14,336 nucleotides of DNA from Nitrosomaritimum sp049414205 (GTDB lineage Archaea; Thermoproteota; Nitrososphaeria; Nitrososphaerales; Nitrosopumilaceae), in the NCBI GenBank assembly GCA_049414205.1, contig JBMSGE010000029.1:1-14336 (forward strand), in the 5' to 3' direction. Position numbers and translations under genes: made by a program. Below, in pieces: positions 1 through 5,887 of the stretch. The first letter of the stretch is position 1. Every line of letters begins with the position of its first letter. Under the pieces are notes generated by a model, which searched no databases, was not told where the DNA came from, and saw only the letters and a program-made list of their open reading frames with translations.

Positions 1-139
1 GTTGCTTTATCTCAGAAAGATCTTTTGGGAATTTGTAGTATAAAGCATAAAGAATTTGATCTGCTCTGAAACGTGGTTGGCCTAATTCTAATACCAAATC
101 TTCCATTTCTTCAGGAAGCATACGATAAAGATCTGTCAT
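1..139 (-). CDS. rlmN: RlmN/Cfr-family 23S rRNA adenine methyltransferase, N-terminal fragment
   Basis: Only the first 46 codons are in the window; the gene continues past base 1. The start codon is ATG at 139-137 (minus strand). The translated start has a short acidic segment (LPEEMEDLVLELG) followed by QPRFRADQI and a YALYYKFP stretch. This matches the N-terminal helical domain of RlmN-type radical-SAM enzymes, in which a 'p.fRakQi' motif precedes a 'wly.kg' segment. The family methylates C2 of A2503 in 23S rRNA, and some members also act on tRNA. The radical-SAM CxxxCxxC centre lies outside the window, so the assignment rests on the N-terminus alone. A TATA-like run at 152-159 is only about 16 nt upstream of this ATG but about 34 nt from a second in-frame ATG at 121-119 (Met7), so translation may begin there. 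The gene is 50 bases downstream of proS on the same strand. Confidence 0.62.
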   Translation of the reverse strand, partial: MTDLYRMLPEEMEDLVLELGQPRFRADQILYALYYKFPKDLSEIKQ

Positions 140-189
140 AGTAAATTCATCTTATATATAGAAAAATACGATATTTTTGGATATTGTTT

Positions 190-1632
190 CTAGTATCCTC
201 TTGCAAATATGGGGATTGACGTACTCTTTTCATTACAATAAACACAATTTCTATTTTCGTCTTCACTATCAAATGGAATAACTCTAATATCTGCACCTGT
301 CTCTTCTTTGATTTTTTCTTCACATTCTTGATTTCCACACCAGGGTGCATTGAAAAATCCTCCTTTTGCAATTTTTTCTTTAAATTCTTTATAGTCTGAA
401 ATATCAATTGTATTAAGTTTAGATTGTTCTCTTGCATTTTCTAACATTTTGGATTGAATTTCATCAAGAATGCTTTCGATTTTGTCTATTTCATTAAAAC
501 TCAAATCTGTTTTTTCTTTATTGTATCTTTTAGCTATCAGAACTTTTTGTTTATCCATATCTTTGGGACCGATTTCTATTCGTAGTGGGACTCCCTTCAT
601 CTCCCAATCATTAAATTTGTATCCTGGTGACATCTCTGTTCTCTCATCAACATGCGTTCTAATTTGTTTAGAGTCTAAACTTTGTTTAATTTCATTTGCT
701 TTTCCTAAAATTCTCTTTTTGTCTTCATCAGTGTTGTAAATTGGTACAATTACTACTTGAGTTGGTGCAACTTTGGGGGGTAAAACTAGGCCCTGATCAT
801 CTCCGTGAACCATAATCATGGCTCCAATCAACCTCCATGAAACTCCCCATGAAGTTTGCCAAGCAAAATGCTCAACATTGTCTTTATCTGCAAATTTTAC
901 TTCAAAAGGCTTTGAAAAATTCTGTCCTAGAAAATGTGAAGTTCCCATTTGCAATGCCTTGCCATCAGGCATTATTGATTCCATCGTCGTGGTGTATACT
1001 GCGCCAACAAACTTTTCTTTCTCACTCTTTTTTCCGGTAATTACGGGAATGGCTAGTTCTTCTTCTACTGTATTTTTGTAAATTTCTAAAATCTTTAGAA
1101 CTTCATCTTTTGCTTCCTCTTCTGTGGTGTGGACGGTATGTCCTTCTTGCCATAGGAACTCTGAAGTTCTTAGGAAAGGTTTTGTTGCTTTAATCTCAGC
1201 ACGCAAAGCAGTATTCCAAAAATTGATTTTTAGCGGTAAGTCTCTCCAGCTTTTAATCCACTTGGAATACAGTGTATATGCTAAGGTCTCTGAAGTTGGC
1301 CTTAATGCAAGTCTGTCTCCTACTTCATTTTCTCCTGAATGTGTTACCCAAAATACTTCTGGATTAAAACCCGCAAAATGTTTCTGTTCTTTACCAAGGA
1401 GAGATTCTGGAATTAAAACGGGAAGAAATCCATTTCTTATCCCATTTTGAGAAAATTTTCTATCAAAAGTACTCTTCAATGACTCCCAAATTGAATAGCC
1501 ATCTGGTCTTAGGACGATTAATCCTTTAACGGGGGCATAATCTGCTAACTTGGCTTTTAGAACTACTTGGGTGTACCACTCACTAAAATCATCTTTTTTT
1601 GATACTGATATCCCAACACTTTCTTTTCCCAA
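190..1632 (-). CDS. proS: Prolyl-tRNA synthetase, archaeal/eukaryotic type
   Basis: This 480-residue class IIa aminoacyl-tRNA synthetase charges tRNA-Pro with proline in the cytoplasm. Visible features in order are: the motif 1 region around residues 68-77 (GFLPVLIPES); the RPTSE box at 111-115; motif 2 around 143-166 with RTSEFLWQEGH; the proline and A76 pocket region around 230-262; motif 3 at 263-280, with Arg267 in GVSWRLIGAMIMVHGDD; an anticodon-binding domain from about 290 to 390; and a C-terminal zinc domain with Cys432, Cys437, Cys463 and Cys466, ending in the conserved C-terminal tyrosine. This architecture, without the bacterial editing insertion, is the archaeal/eukaryotic form, and about 480 residues is the normal length. 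The start is TTG (1632-1630). The reading frame stays open upstream to a stop at about 1681-1683 but offers no ATG there. rlmN follows 50 bases downstream. Confidence 0.96.
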   Translation of the reverse strand: MGKESVGISVSKKDDFSEWYTQVVLKAKLADYAPVKGLIVLRPDGYSIWESLKSTFDRKFSQNGIRNGFLPVLIPESLLGKEQKHFAGFNPEVFWVTHSGENEVGDRLALRPTSETLAYTLYSKWIKSWRDLPLKINFWNTALRAEIKATKPFLRTSEFLWQEGHTVHTTEEEAKDEVLKILEIYKNTVEEELAIPVITGKKSEKEKFVGAVYTTTMESIMPDGKALQMGTSHFLGQNFSKPFEVKFADKDNVEHFAWQTSWGVSWRLIGAMIMVHGDDQGLVLPPKVAPTQVVIVPIYNTDEDKKRILGKANEIKQSLDSKQIRTHVDERTEMSPGYKFNDWEMKGVPLRIEIGPKDMDKQKVLIAKRYNKEKTDLSFNEIDKIESILDEIQSKMLENAREQSKLNTIDISDYKEFKEKIAKGGFFNAPWCGNQECEEKIKEETGADIRVIPFDSEDENRNCVYCNEKSTSIPIFARGY

Positions 1633-1715
1633 TTCAAATTTTGAAAATGTATTTTTACTAATGAGCCTTTCGTGATAGAATTATTATGCTAAATTATGGA
1701 TAAAGTAAAACGAAT

Positions 1716-2006
1716 TTAATCTAAAGCGTCGCCTTTACAGAATACCTTGCCCATAACTCTGCTTTGAAAATTAGGACAAACAAAGCACTGAATAAATTGA
1801 ATTTTACCCTCTAAAACAGGACAATCAACAAATTCCTGTTTCATTCTTTTGAGCATTTTTGGACTTACTCCTTTAAGCTTAAGTTTCCCCTTCTCGTCCA
1901 TCATTCCTGATTCTTGAAGTTCAGCTTTGAGTTCTTTGGAAAGTTTTTGTCTTTCTTCAGTAGACTGTATTTCTACTTCATATTTGCGTTCAAGTTCATC
2001 GCTCAT
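1716..2006 (-). CDS. Conserved small protein with a four-cysteine putative metal site
   Basis: This 96-residue protein has no family I can name. Residues 1-35 are highly charged (rich in Glu and Lys) and probably helical. The C-terminal half carries Cys62, Cys74, Cys77 and Cys90 in the pattern C-x11-C-x2-C-x12-C, with two of the cysteines followed by proline (DCP and VCP) and the last in FCKG. Four spaced cysteines of this type usually bind zinc or an Fe-S cluster, which is an inference here. The start is ATG at 2006-2004, preceded by a purine-rich leader (GGGGAA about 5-10 nt upstream). A TATA-like run (TTTTAAATAAAA on the minus strand, about 2047-2059) would give a roughly 20-nt leader. The gene is divergent from the receiver-domain gene, and its stop is 83 bases ahead of the proS start, so the two may be co-transcribed. 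Confidence 0.8.
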   Translation of the reverse strand: MSDELERKYEVEIQSTEERQKLSKELKAELQESGMMDEKGKLKLKGVSPKMLKRMKQEFVDCPVLEGKIQFIQCFVCPNFQSRVMGKVFCKGDALD

Positions 2007-2096
2007 ATTTTTCCCCGCTTCTTCCTCGATTTATTATTAGCGTTTTTTTTATTTAAAATCAAATTTTAGTTTAAAAGTGCTCTAAAGAGTAGTAAC

Positions 2097-2105
2097 TTCT
2101 ATAAC
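2097..2105 (+). promoter_or_regulatory. TATA-like box for the receiver-domain gene
   Basis: TTCTATAAC is centred about 26 nt upstream of the ATG at 2127, the spacing expected for a leaderless archaeal transcript. The core TATAACCGA recurs in the promoter of the sulfite reductase gene at 10424-10432. Confidence 0.5.
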
Positions 2106-2126
2106 CGAGATTGGCAAAAAAATAGT

Positions 2127-2528
2127 ATGTCAGGCGTAATGATTGTAGAAAATTCAGAAAAACCACTTTGGTTAGTGAAAAAACTACTTTCCTCAATCAA
2201 TTACGAGATTGTGTTTGAAACCGATAACGGGTTTGAAGCTGTCGAAAAATATGATATAGTAAAGCCTGATCTGTTGATTTCTGATCTTTCTCTTTCAAAA
2301 AGTGACGGTTTAGATGTACTTAAAGAGATAAAAAAAAATCATCCTGAATCAAAAATCATTATTGTTAGTTCAACTCAAGGAGAAAAACTCAACCAATGTT
2401 TTGACTTTGGGGCTAGTGCCTGTGTTAGCACTCCTTTTAGCATGAAGGAATTTGTAACTATGATTGTTGGTATTGGAAAATCTGAGAAAACGAATTCCAA
2501 GATTGCCCCTGTCATAGTTGATGAATGA
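2127..2528 (+). CDS. Stand-alone response-regulator receiver domain protein, divergent
   Basis: This 133-residue protein consists of a single CheY-like receiver domain with no output domain. The phospho-acceptor is Asp53, at the end of strand 3 in DLLISDLS, and the beta4 Ser/Thr position is filled by Ser81 (IIIVSS). Two other catalytic positions are altered. The acidic pair at the end of strand 1, normally Asp-Asp, is Glu8-Asn9 (MIVEN). The conserved lysine before the cis-proline at the end of strand 5 is Thr102 (VSTPF). Metal-dependent phosphorylation is therefore doubtful, and the domain may work as a protein-interaction module or be only weakly phosphorylated. No histidine kinase is nearby. 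The start is ATG with a TATA-like box about 26 nt upstream, so the transcript is probably leaderless. It is the first of five plus-strand genes, although the following gaps make separate promoters likely. Confidence 0.85.
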   Translation: MSGVMIVENSEKPLWLVKKLLSSINYEIVFETDNGFEAVEKYDIVKPDLLISDLSLSKSDGLDVLKEIKKNHPESKIIIVSSTQGEKLNQCFDFGASACVSTPFSMKEFVTMIVGIGKSEKTNSKIAPVIVDE

Positions 2529-2627
2529 TTTTACATTAGAAACTTTATTGCGATCTTTGTAATACAAATCGCTATTCAATTCTTAACCTTAAAATAATTA
2601 GATTTTTGTTTGGAGATCAGAAATCAA

Positions 2628-3278
2628 TTGCTTGTAATTTTTGACGTTGAAGGAGTTCTTTATGATGCAGAATATTTGCCTATCCTAGCTGAAAAATTAG
2701 GTAAAGAAAATGAGATTTGGGAAATTACCAAAAAAGGCATTCAAGGAGTGATTAATTGGGAAGAAGGATTGAAAACAAGAGTTGATGCGCTAAGAGGATT
2801 AGATTATGATACATGTCAAGTCGTTGCAGATGATTTACCAATAATGACAGGAGCAAAAGAGGCATGCAGAATTCTCAAAGCTGCTGGGTGGAAACTAATG
2901 GCAGTTTCTGGAGGTTTTACAATAATGACTGACAGACTTCAAAAAGAATTGGATTTGGATTATGTGTTTTCAAATGAACTTCTCTTCAAAGATGGAAAGT
3001 TAGATGGTGTAAAGATAAACGTAGATTCAGATAAAGCAAAGTCTGCTAGAATAAAAATTGAAGAATGGGGTGAAGACAAGGACAATATTGCTTGTGTAGT
3101 AGATGGTGCAAATGATGTTAAGCTATTTGATGTATGTGGTTTAGGCATTGCCTTTAGGGCACAAGATCTAGTAAAAGATTTGGCAACAACCACTTTAGAA
3201 GAAAAAGATCTCTCAAAAATTTTAGACATAATAAATAAACATTACAAAATGGAATTAGAGACACCCACCCTAGCATAA
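2628..3278 (+). CDS. serB: Phosphoserine phosphatase-like HAD hydrolase with altered motif I
   Basis: This HAD-IB hydrolase of 216 residues resembles SerB, which hydrolyses O-phosphoserine to serine. Motif I is FDVEGVL, with nucleophile Asp6, but Glu8 stands where the general acid/base aspartate (DxDx[TV]) is expected. Motif II is AVSGGFT (Ser94). The motif III lysine lies in DKAK (about 136-138). Motif IV is VVDGAND (Asp159 and Asp163), lacking the usual Gly of GDGAND. A four-helix-type cap lies between motifs I and II. Start choice: an earlier TTG at 2610 is in frame, but TTG at 2628 puts the nucleophile near residue 6 as in typical SerB proteins, and a Shine-Dalgarno-like GGAGATC (2612-2618) lies about 10 nt upstream of it. 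Its position ahead of tusA and cysteine synthase fits a role in serine or phosphoserine supply. The fold is secure; the substrate is inferred. Confidence 0.85.
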   Translation: MLVIFDVEGVLYDAEYLPILAEKLGKENEIWEITKKGIQGVINWEEGLKTRVDALRGLDYDTCQVVADDLPIMTGAKEACRILKAAGWKLMAVSGGFTIMTDRLQKELDLDYVFSNELLFKDGKLDGVKINVDSDKAKSARIKIEEWGEDKDNIACVVDGANDVKLFDVCGLGIAFRAQDLVKDLATTTLEEKDLSKILDIINKHYKMELETPTLA

Positions 3279-3280
3279 AC

Positions 3281-3289
3281 AATATTTTA
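3281..3289 (+). promoter_or_regulatory. TATA-like box for cofE
   Basis: AATATTTTA is centred 27 nt upstream of the TTG at 3312, consistent with a leaderless transcript starting at or next to that codon. It lies just 3 bases after the serB stop. Confidence 0.5.
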
Positions 3290-3311
3290 CTGCATCTCTG
3301 AATAATTATAA

Positions 3312-4037
3312 TTGCAAGTTATCCCCGTCCAAATCTCAAATGAAATTGAAGTAAATGACAATCTTACTGAATTGATTTTATCTTCTGTGGAGATTAAAGA
3401 TGATGATATATTGGTTATAGCTCAAAAAATTATTTCTAAACAAGAAGGAAGAACAATAGAATTATCAAAAATTACTCCTTCATTGTTGGCTCAAGGCATT
3501 GCTTCCCAATATCAAAAAGATCCGCGAATTGTAGAATTAATTCTTTCAGAATCTAAAAAAATTGTAAGGATGCAAAATGGTGTAATTATTGTGGAGACAA
3601 ATCACGGATTTATTTGTGCAAATGCTGGAATTGATGAAAGCAACGTCAAAGGTGGATTTGCTACTTTACTTCCTATTGATTCAGATCTTTCTGCACAAAA
3701 AATCAAAGATGCAATTTTAAACAAAACGGGAAAACGTATTGCAGTTGTTGTATCTGACACTTTTGGCAGGCCATTTCGAAATGGACAGACCAACTGTGCA
3801 ATTGGCTTATCTGGAATTTCTCCCATACTGGATTATGCTGGAACTCAAGATGCATTTGGAAATATTTTGAGAGTAACGGCTATTGCAATATCTGATGAGA
3901 TTGCATCAACAGCGGAATTAGTTATGGGAAAAAATAACAAATGTCCTGTAGCAATTATTCGTGATTACAAATTTTCAAATAATGATGAACATATTTCTGA
4001 AATCATCCGCCCAGAAAATGAAGACCTTTTCAGATAG
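3312..4037 (+). CDS. cofE: Coenzyme F420-0:L-glutamate ligase
   Basis: CofE adds L-glutamate residues, one after another, to F420-0 using GTP, completing the deazaflavin redox cofactor F420 in the cytoplasm. The 241-residue length is typical of archaeal stand-alone CofE, without the FMN-reductase domain fused in the actinobacterial FbiB. Visible family motifs are KQEGR at 43-47 (usually K-x-EGR), NAGIDESN at 104-111, DTFGRPFRNGQTNCAIG at 149-165, the DYAGTQDAFG region at 174-183 and the ELVMGK segment at 202-207. The start must be TTG at 3312, because an in-frame TAA occupies 3309-3311 directly before it. A TATA-like box 27 nt upstream supports a leaderless TTG start. A T6 run just after the stop (4044-4049) may end the transcript. 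Confidence 0.95.
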   Translation: MQVIPVQISNEIEVNDNLTELILSSVEIKDDDILVIAQKIISKQEGRTIELSKITPSLLAQGIASQYQKDPRIVELILSESKKIVRMQNGVIIVETNHGFICANAGIDESNVKGGFATLLPIDSDLSAQKIKDAILNKTGKRIAVVVSDTFGRPFRNGQTNCAIGLSGISPILDYAGTQDAFGNILRVTAIAISDEIASTAELVMGKNNKCPVAIIRDYKFSNNDEHISEIIRPENEDLFR

Positions 4038-4043
4038 TCAGAA

Positions 4044-4049
4044 TTTTTT
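4044..4049 (+). terminator. Short oligo-T run after cofE
   Basis: Six consecutive T residues begin 6 bases after the cofE stop. Oligo-T tracts on the coding strand are the usual archaeal termination signal. This one is short, so read-through towards tusA is possible. Confidence 0.35.
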
Positions 4050-4075
4050 AGTAGGATTAGCTAATCTGAAATAGA

Positions 4076-4084
4076 TTTTAATAT
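4076..4084 (+). promoter_or_regulatory. TATA-like box ahead of tusA
   Basis: TTTTAATAT is centred about 37 nt upstream of the tusA ATG, which would give a leader of roughly 10 nt. It would drive the tusA-cysteine synthase pair. Confidence 0.42.
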
Positions 4085-4116
4085 GACAAATCAGGCATTA
4101 TGAAATAGAAACACGT

Positions 4117-4353
4117 ATGTCTGAAACTTCGGAAAAAAAATTAGATGCAACTGGTCTTTTCTGCCCAGAACCTGTTTTTAGAACTAAAATTGAAATTGAA
4201 AAAATGCAGGTGGGAGAAGTTTTAGTTGTCTCTGCCGATGATCCTGCTGCAGAGGATGATATTTCTAGATGGGTCACAAGAAACGGCCATGAACTTTTAG
4301 ATATGACTAAAGATGGAAATACAATTACATTTCAAATTAAAAAGGTGAAGTAA
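4117..4353 (+). CDS. tusA: TusA-family sulfurtransferase (sulfur carrier)
   Basis: This 78-residue, single-domain TusA/SirA-like protein has the defining CPEP motif at residues 16-19 within LDATGLFCPEP; Cys16 is the persulfide-carrying residue. The rest is the standard two-layer sandwich, with EVLVVSADDPAAEDDISRW covering the second strand and helix. Such proteins accept sulfur from cysteine desulfurases or rhodaneses and pass it on for tRNA thiolation or cofactor assembly; the partner here is unknown. The last codons (about 4341-4350, AAAGGTGAAG) also form the ribosome binding site of the cysteine synthase gene, and the tusA stop (TAA, 4351-4353) almost touches that gene's start. The two are therefore almost certainly translationally coupled. 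A rhodanese is encoded about 8 kb downstream. Confidence 0.93.
   Translation: MSETSEKKLDATGLFCPEPVFRTKIEIEKMQVGEVLVVSADDPAAEDDISRWVTRNGHELLDMTKDGNTITFQIKKVK
4344..4348 (+). promoter_or_regulatory. Shine-Dalgarno of cysteine synthase inside the end of tusA
   Basis: GGTGA sits in the last tusA codons, 7 nt ahead of ATA at 4356 and 4 nt ahead of ATC at 4353. It is the site that decides the unusual start of the next gene. Confidence 0.65.
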
Positions 4354-4355
4354 TC

Positions 4356-5354
4356 ATAGCCACAAAAGCTGTTACTGACACAGATACATTAAACAGAGTT
4401 GGAAATACCCCTCTTGTCAAATTAGAATCTTTATCGAAAAACAATGTGGACTACTTTGCAAAACTTGAGGGTCATAACCCATTTGGTTCAGTCAAAGACC
4501 GTGCAGCTTATTGGATGATAAAAGATGGAGAAGAAAAAGGAATTCTAACAAAGGGCAAGAGCATCATTATAGAACCCACCTCTGGAAATACGGGAATTGC
4601 TCTTACTGGAATAGCTAATCTTTTAGGATATAAGGTAGAAATTGTAATTCCAGAAAAAGCAAGTAATGAAACTAAAGAAATTATTCGAAATCTTGGAGCA
4701 AAAATTTTTGAAACAAGTGATGATTTATGTCCTAAAGTAGGTGCAGGAACTGATCAAAGTATTGCTCTTGCTACATCCATTGCATCCTCTCGACCTGATA
4801 CTTACTATTCCCCAAATCAATATGCAAATGAGGCAAATTTCAAAGGACACTATGTTGGAACCGGTCCTGAAATCTGGAAGCAAACTGAAGGAAAGATAAC
4901 TCATTTCTTCACTGGTGTGGGAACCGGTGGCACAATTACAGGAATTGGAACTTATCTTAAAGAAAAAAATCCAAACATAAAGATAATCGGATGTCAGCCT
5001 CAACAAGATCATCTGATTCAGGGTTGGAGAAACTTTGAAGAATCTGCCAAGCCAGACTTGTTCTTGAAAAGAGAAAATGTAGTTGATGATTGGATATCTG
5101 TTGATAATCAAGAAGCATTTTCTGTGGTAAAAGAGGTTTTTGAGAAAGACAAATTGCTCATCAGTCCCTCATCTGCTGCCGTCTATGCATGTATGAAAAA
5201 ATATCATATTGAAGGAAATGCTTGTGTCGTGGGAATTTTTGCTGACGATGGCAGAAAATTCAAAAGTGTTTATGCGGATCAAAAAGTAATGAACTCTGAA
5301 GAATTTGATCAATGCCTAAAAGAAGCAAAACACATGTCAGAATTAGCCTATTAA
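4356..5354 (+). CDS. cysK: Cysteine synthase, PLP-dependent, with apparent ATA start
   Basis: This fold-type II PLP enzyme of the CysK/CysM/CBS family makes cysteine from an activated serine (O-acetylserine or O-phosphoserine) and a sulfur donor. With the start proposed here it has 332 residues. Motifs are TLNRVGNTPLVKL at 11-23, the PLP lysine Lys47 in GSVKDR, the substrate loop PTSGNTG, the PLP phosphate loop GTGGTITG, and the C-terminal SPSSAA. The first in-frame ATG/GTG/TTG is GTG at 4446, which would delete the conserved NTPLVKL segment, so it cannot be the true start. The frame is open back to a TAA at 4338-4340, and in between only ATC (4353) and ATA (4356) resemble initiation codons, with GGTGA just upstream. 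I favour ATA. Which sulfur donor or activated serine is used cannot be read from sequence. Confidence 0.9.
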   Translation: MATKAVTDTDTLNRVGNTPLVKLESLSKNNVDYFAKLEGHNPFGSVKDRAAYWMIKDGEEKGILTKGKSIIIEPTSGNTGIALTGIANLLGYKVEIVIPEKASNETKEIIRNLGAKIFETSDDLCPKVGAGTDQSIALATSIASSRPDTYYSPNQYANEANFKGHYVGTGPEIWKQTEGKITHFFTGVGTGGTITGIGTYLKEKNPNIKIIGCQPQQDHLIQGWRNFEESAKPDLFLKRENVVDDWISVDNQEAFSVVKEVFEKDKLLISPSSAAVYACMKKYHIEGNACVVGIFADDGRKFKSVYADQKVMNSEEFDQCLKEAKHMSELAY

Positions 5355-5389
5355 TTTTAAATTTTTTTATTTTGTTTTAAGATTTTTTT
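5355..5389 (+). terminator. T-rich tract after cysteine synthase
   Basis: Several T runs (T7, T4 and T7 among others) directly follow the cysteine synthase stop and extend into the 3' end of the convergent gene. This fits archaeal oligo-T termination for the plus-strand transcript. The 12-base gap means the two convergent transcripts share this region. Confidence 0.5.
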
Positions 5390-5819
5390 CATAAAACTCT
5401 CTAAAGAAAACATTCATGTGTTTTTCATGATCAAGACATTCTTTATTTGATTTGATTAATTCTTCTTTTTGTTCTATACTCCATTTACTTTGCTGTTTAT
5501 CTTTCAAATCCATTATTGATGGATTTTGTTTTATTTTCTCCATATTTTCTATTAGTTTAACACCTAATTGCTTTAGTTTACTTATCTTCAAGAGAAATAA
5601 CCCTGATTCTCCCTCATTTACTAAATTCATTAATGAATAGGCTTGAGTAAAATATTGGTTAACTTTAGTATGGTATTGATTAAACTCCTCAATTCTTGTA
5701 GACCAATATTTCTCTGAGGGCTTATTTTCAATTTTAAAATCATATTGAATTTTTGCGAGTTCTTTACCTAATTTTTCAAGTTTTTCACTATACTCTGAAA
5801 TTGAACTTTCCGAATTCAT
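5367..5819 (-). CDS. Hypothetical helical, probably coiled-coil protein
   Basis: This 150-residue protein matches no family I recognise. It is highly charged (rich in Lys, Glu, Ser and Gln) with no signal peptide or membrane segment. Heptad-like spacing of Leu/Ile occurs in residues 8-30 (YSEKLEKLGKELAKIQ) and again around 80-100, suggesting a helical bundle or coiled coil. There is one cysteine near the C-terminus (KECLDHEKH). Start ATG is at 5819-5817. It lies 68 bases downstream of trxB on the same strand, separated by a hairpin that looks like a terminator. Its stop is 12 bases from the cysteine synthase stop. The base composition resembles its neighbours, so there is no sign of recent transfer. 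Confidence 0.75.
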   Translation of the reverse strand: MNSESSISEYSEKLEKLGKELAKIQYDFKIENKPSEKYWSTRIEEFNQYHTKVNQYFTQAYSLMNLVNEGESGLFLLKISKLKQLGVKLIENMEKIKQNPSIMDLKDKQQSKWSIEQKEELIKSNKECLDHEKHMNVFFREFYEKNLKTK

Positions 5820-5833
5820 GATATTAAAAAGAA

Positions 5834-5870
5834 AATCCCTAAAGAAATAGGTTGGGATTCACTATAGTGA
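5834..5870 (-). terminator. Hairpin and palindrome between trxB and the hypothetical gene
   Basis: On the minus strand, downstream of the trxB stop, a perfect 12-base palindrome TCACTATAGTGA (5859-5870) comes first. It is followed by AATCCC (5859-5854) pairing with GGGATT (5839-5834) and then a T-rich run. A 6-bp stem with a 14-base loop plus T tract is terminator-like for trxB. The palindrome could instead be a protein site for the downstream gene. Both readings are inference. Confidence 0.4.
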
Positions 5871-5887
5871 TTTTAAGATTTTTTAGA

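Noticed and set aside
4446..5354. Cysteine synthase starting at GTG 4446 (302 residues)
   Set aside because: This would drop the conserved TLNRVGNTPLVKL segment, which is encoded in frame immediately upstream behind a good Shine-Dalgarno.
3312..5354. Mobile element or recently transferred island
   Set aside because: No transposase, integrase, terminal repeat or shift in base composition was seen in or around these genes.
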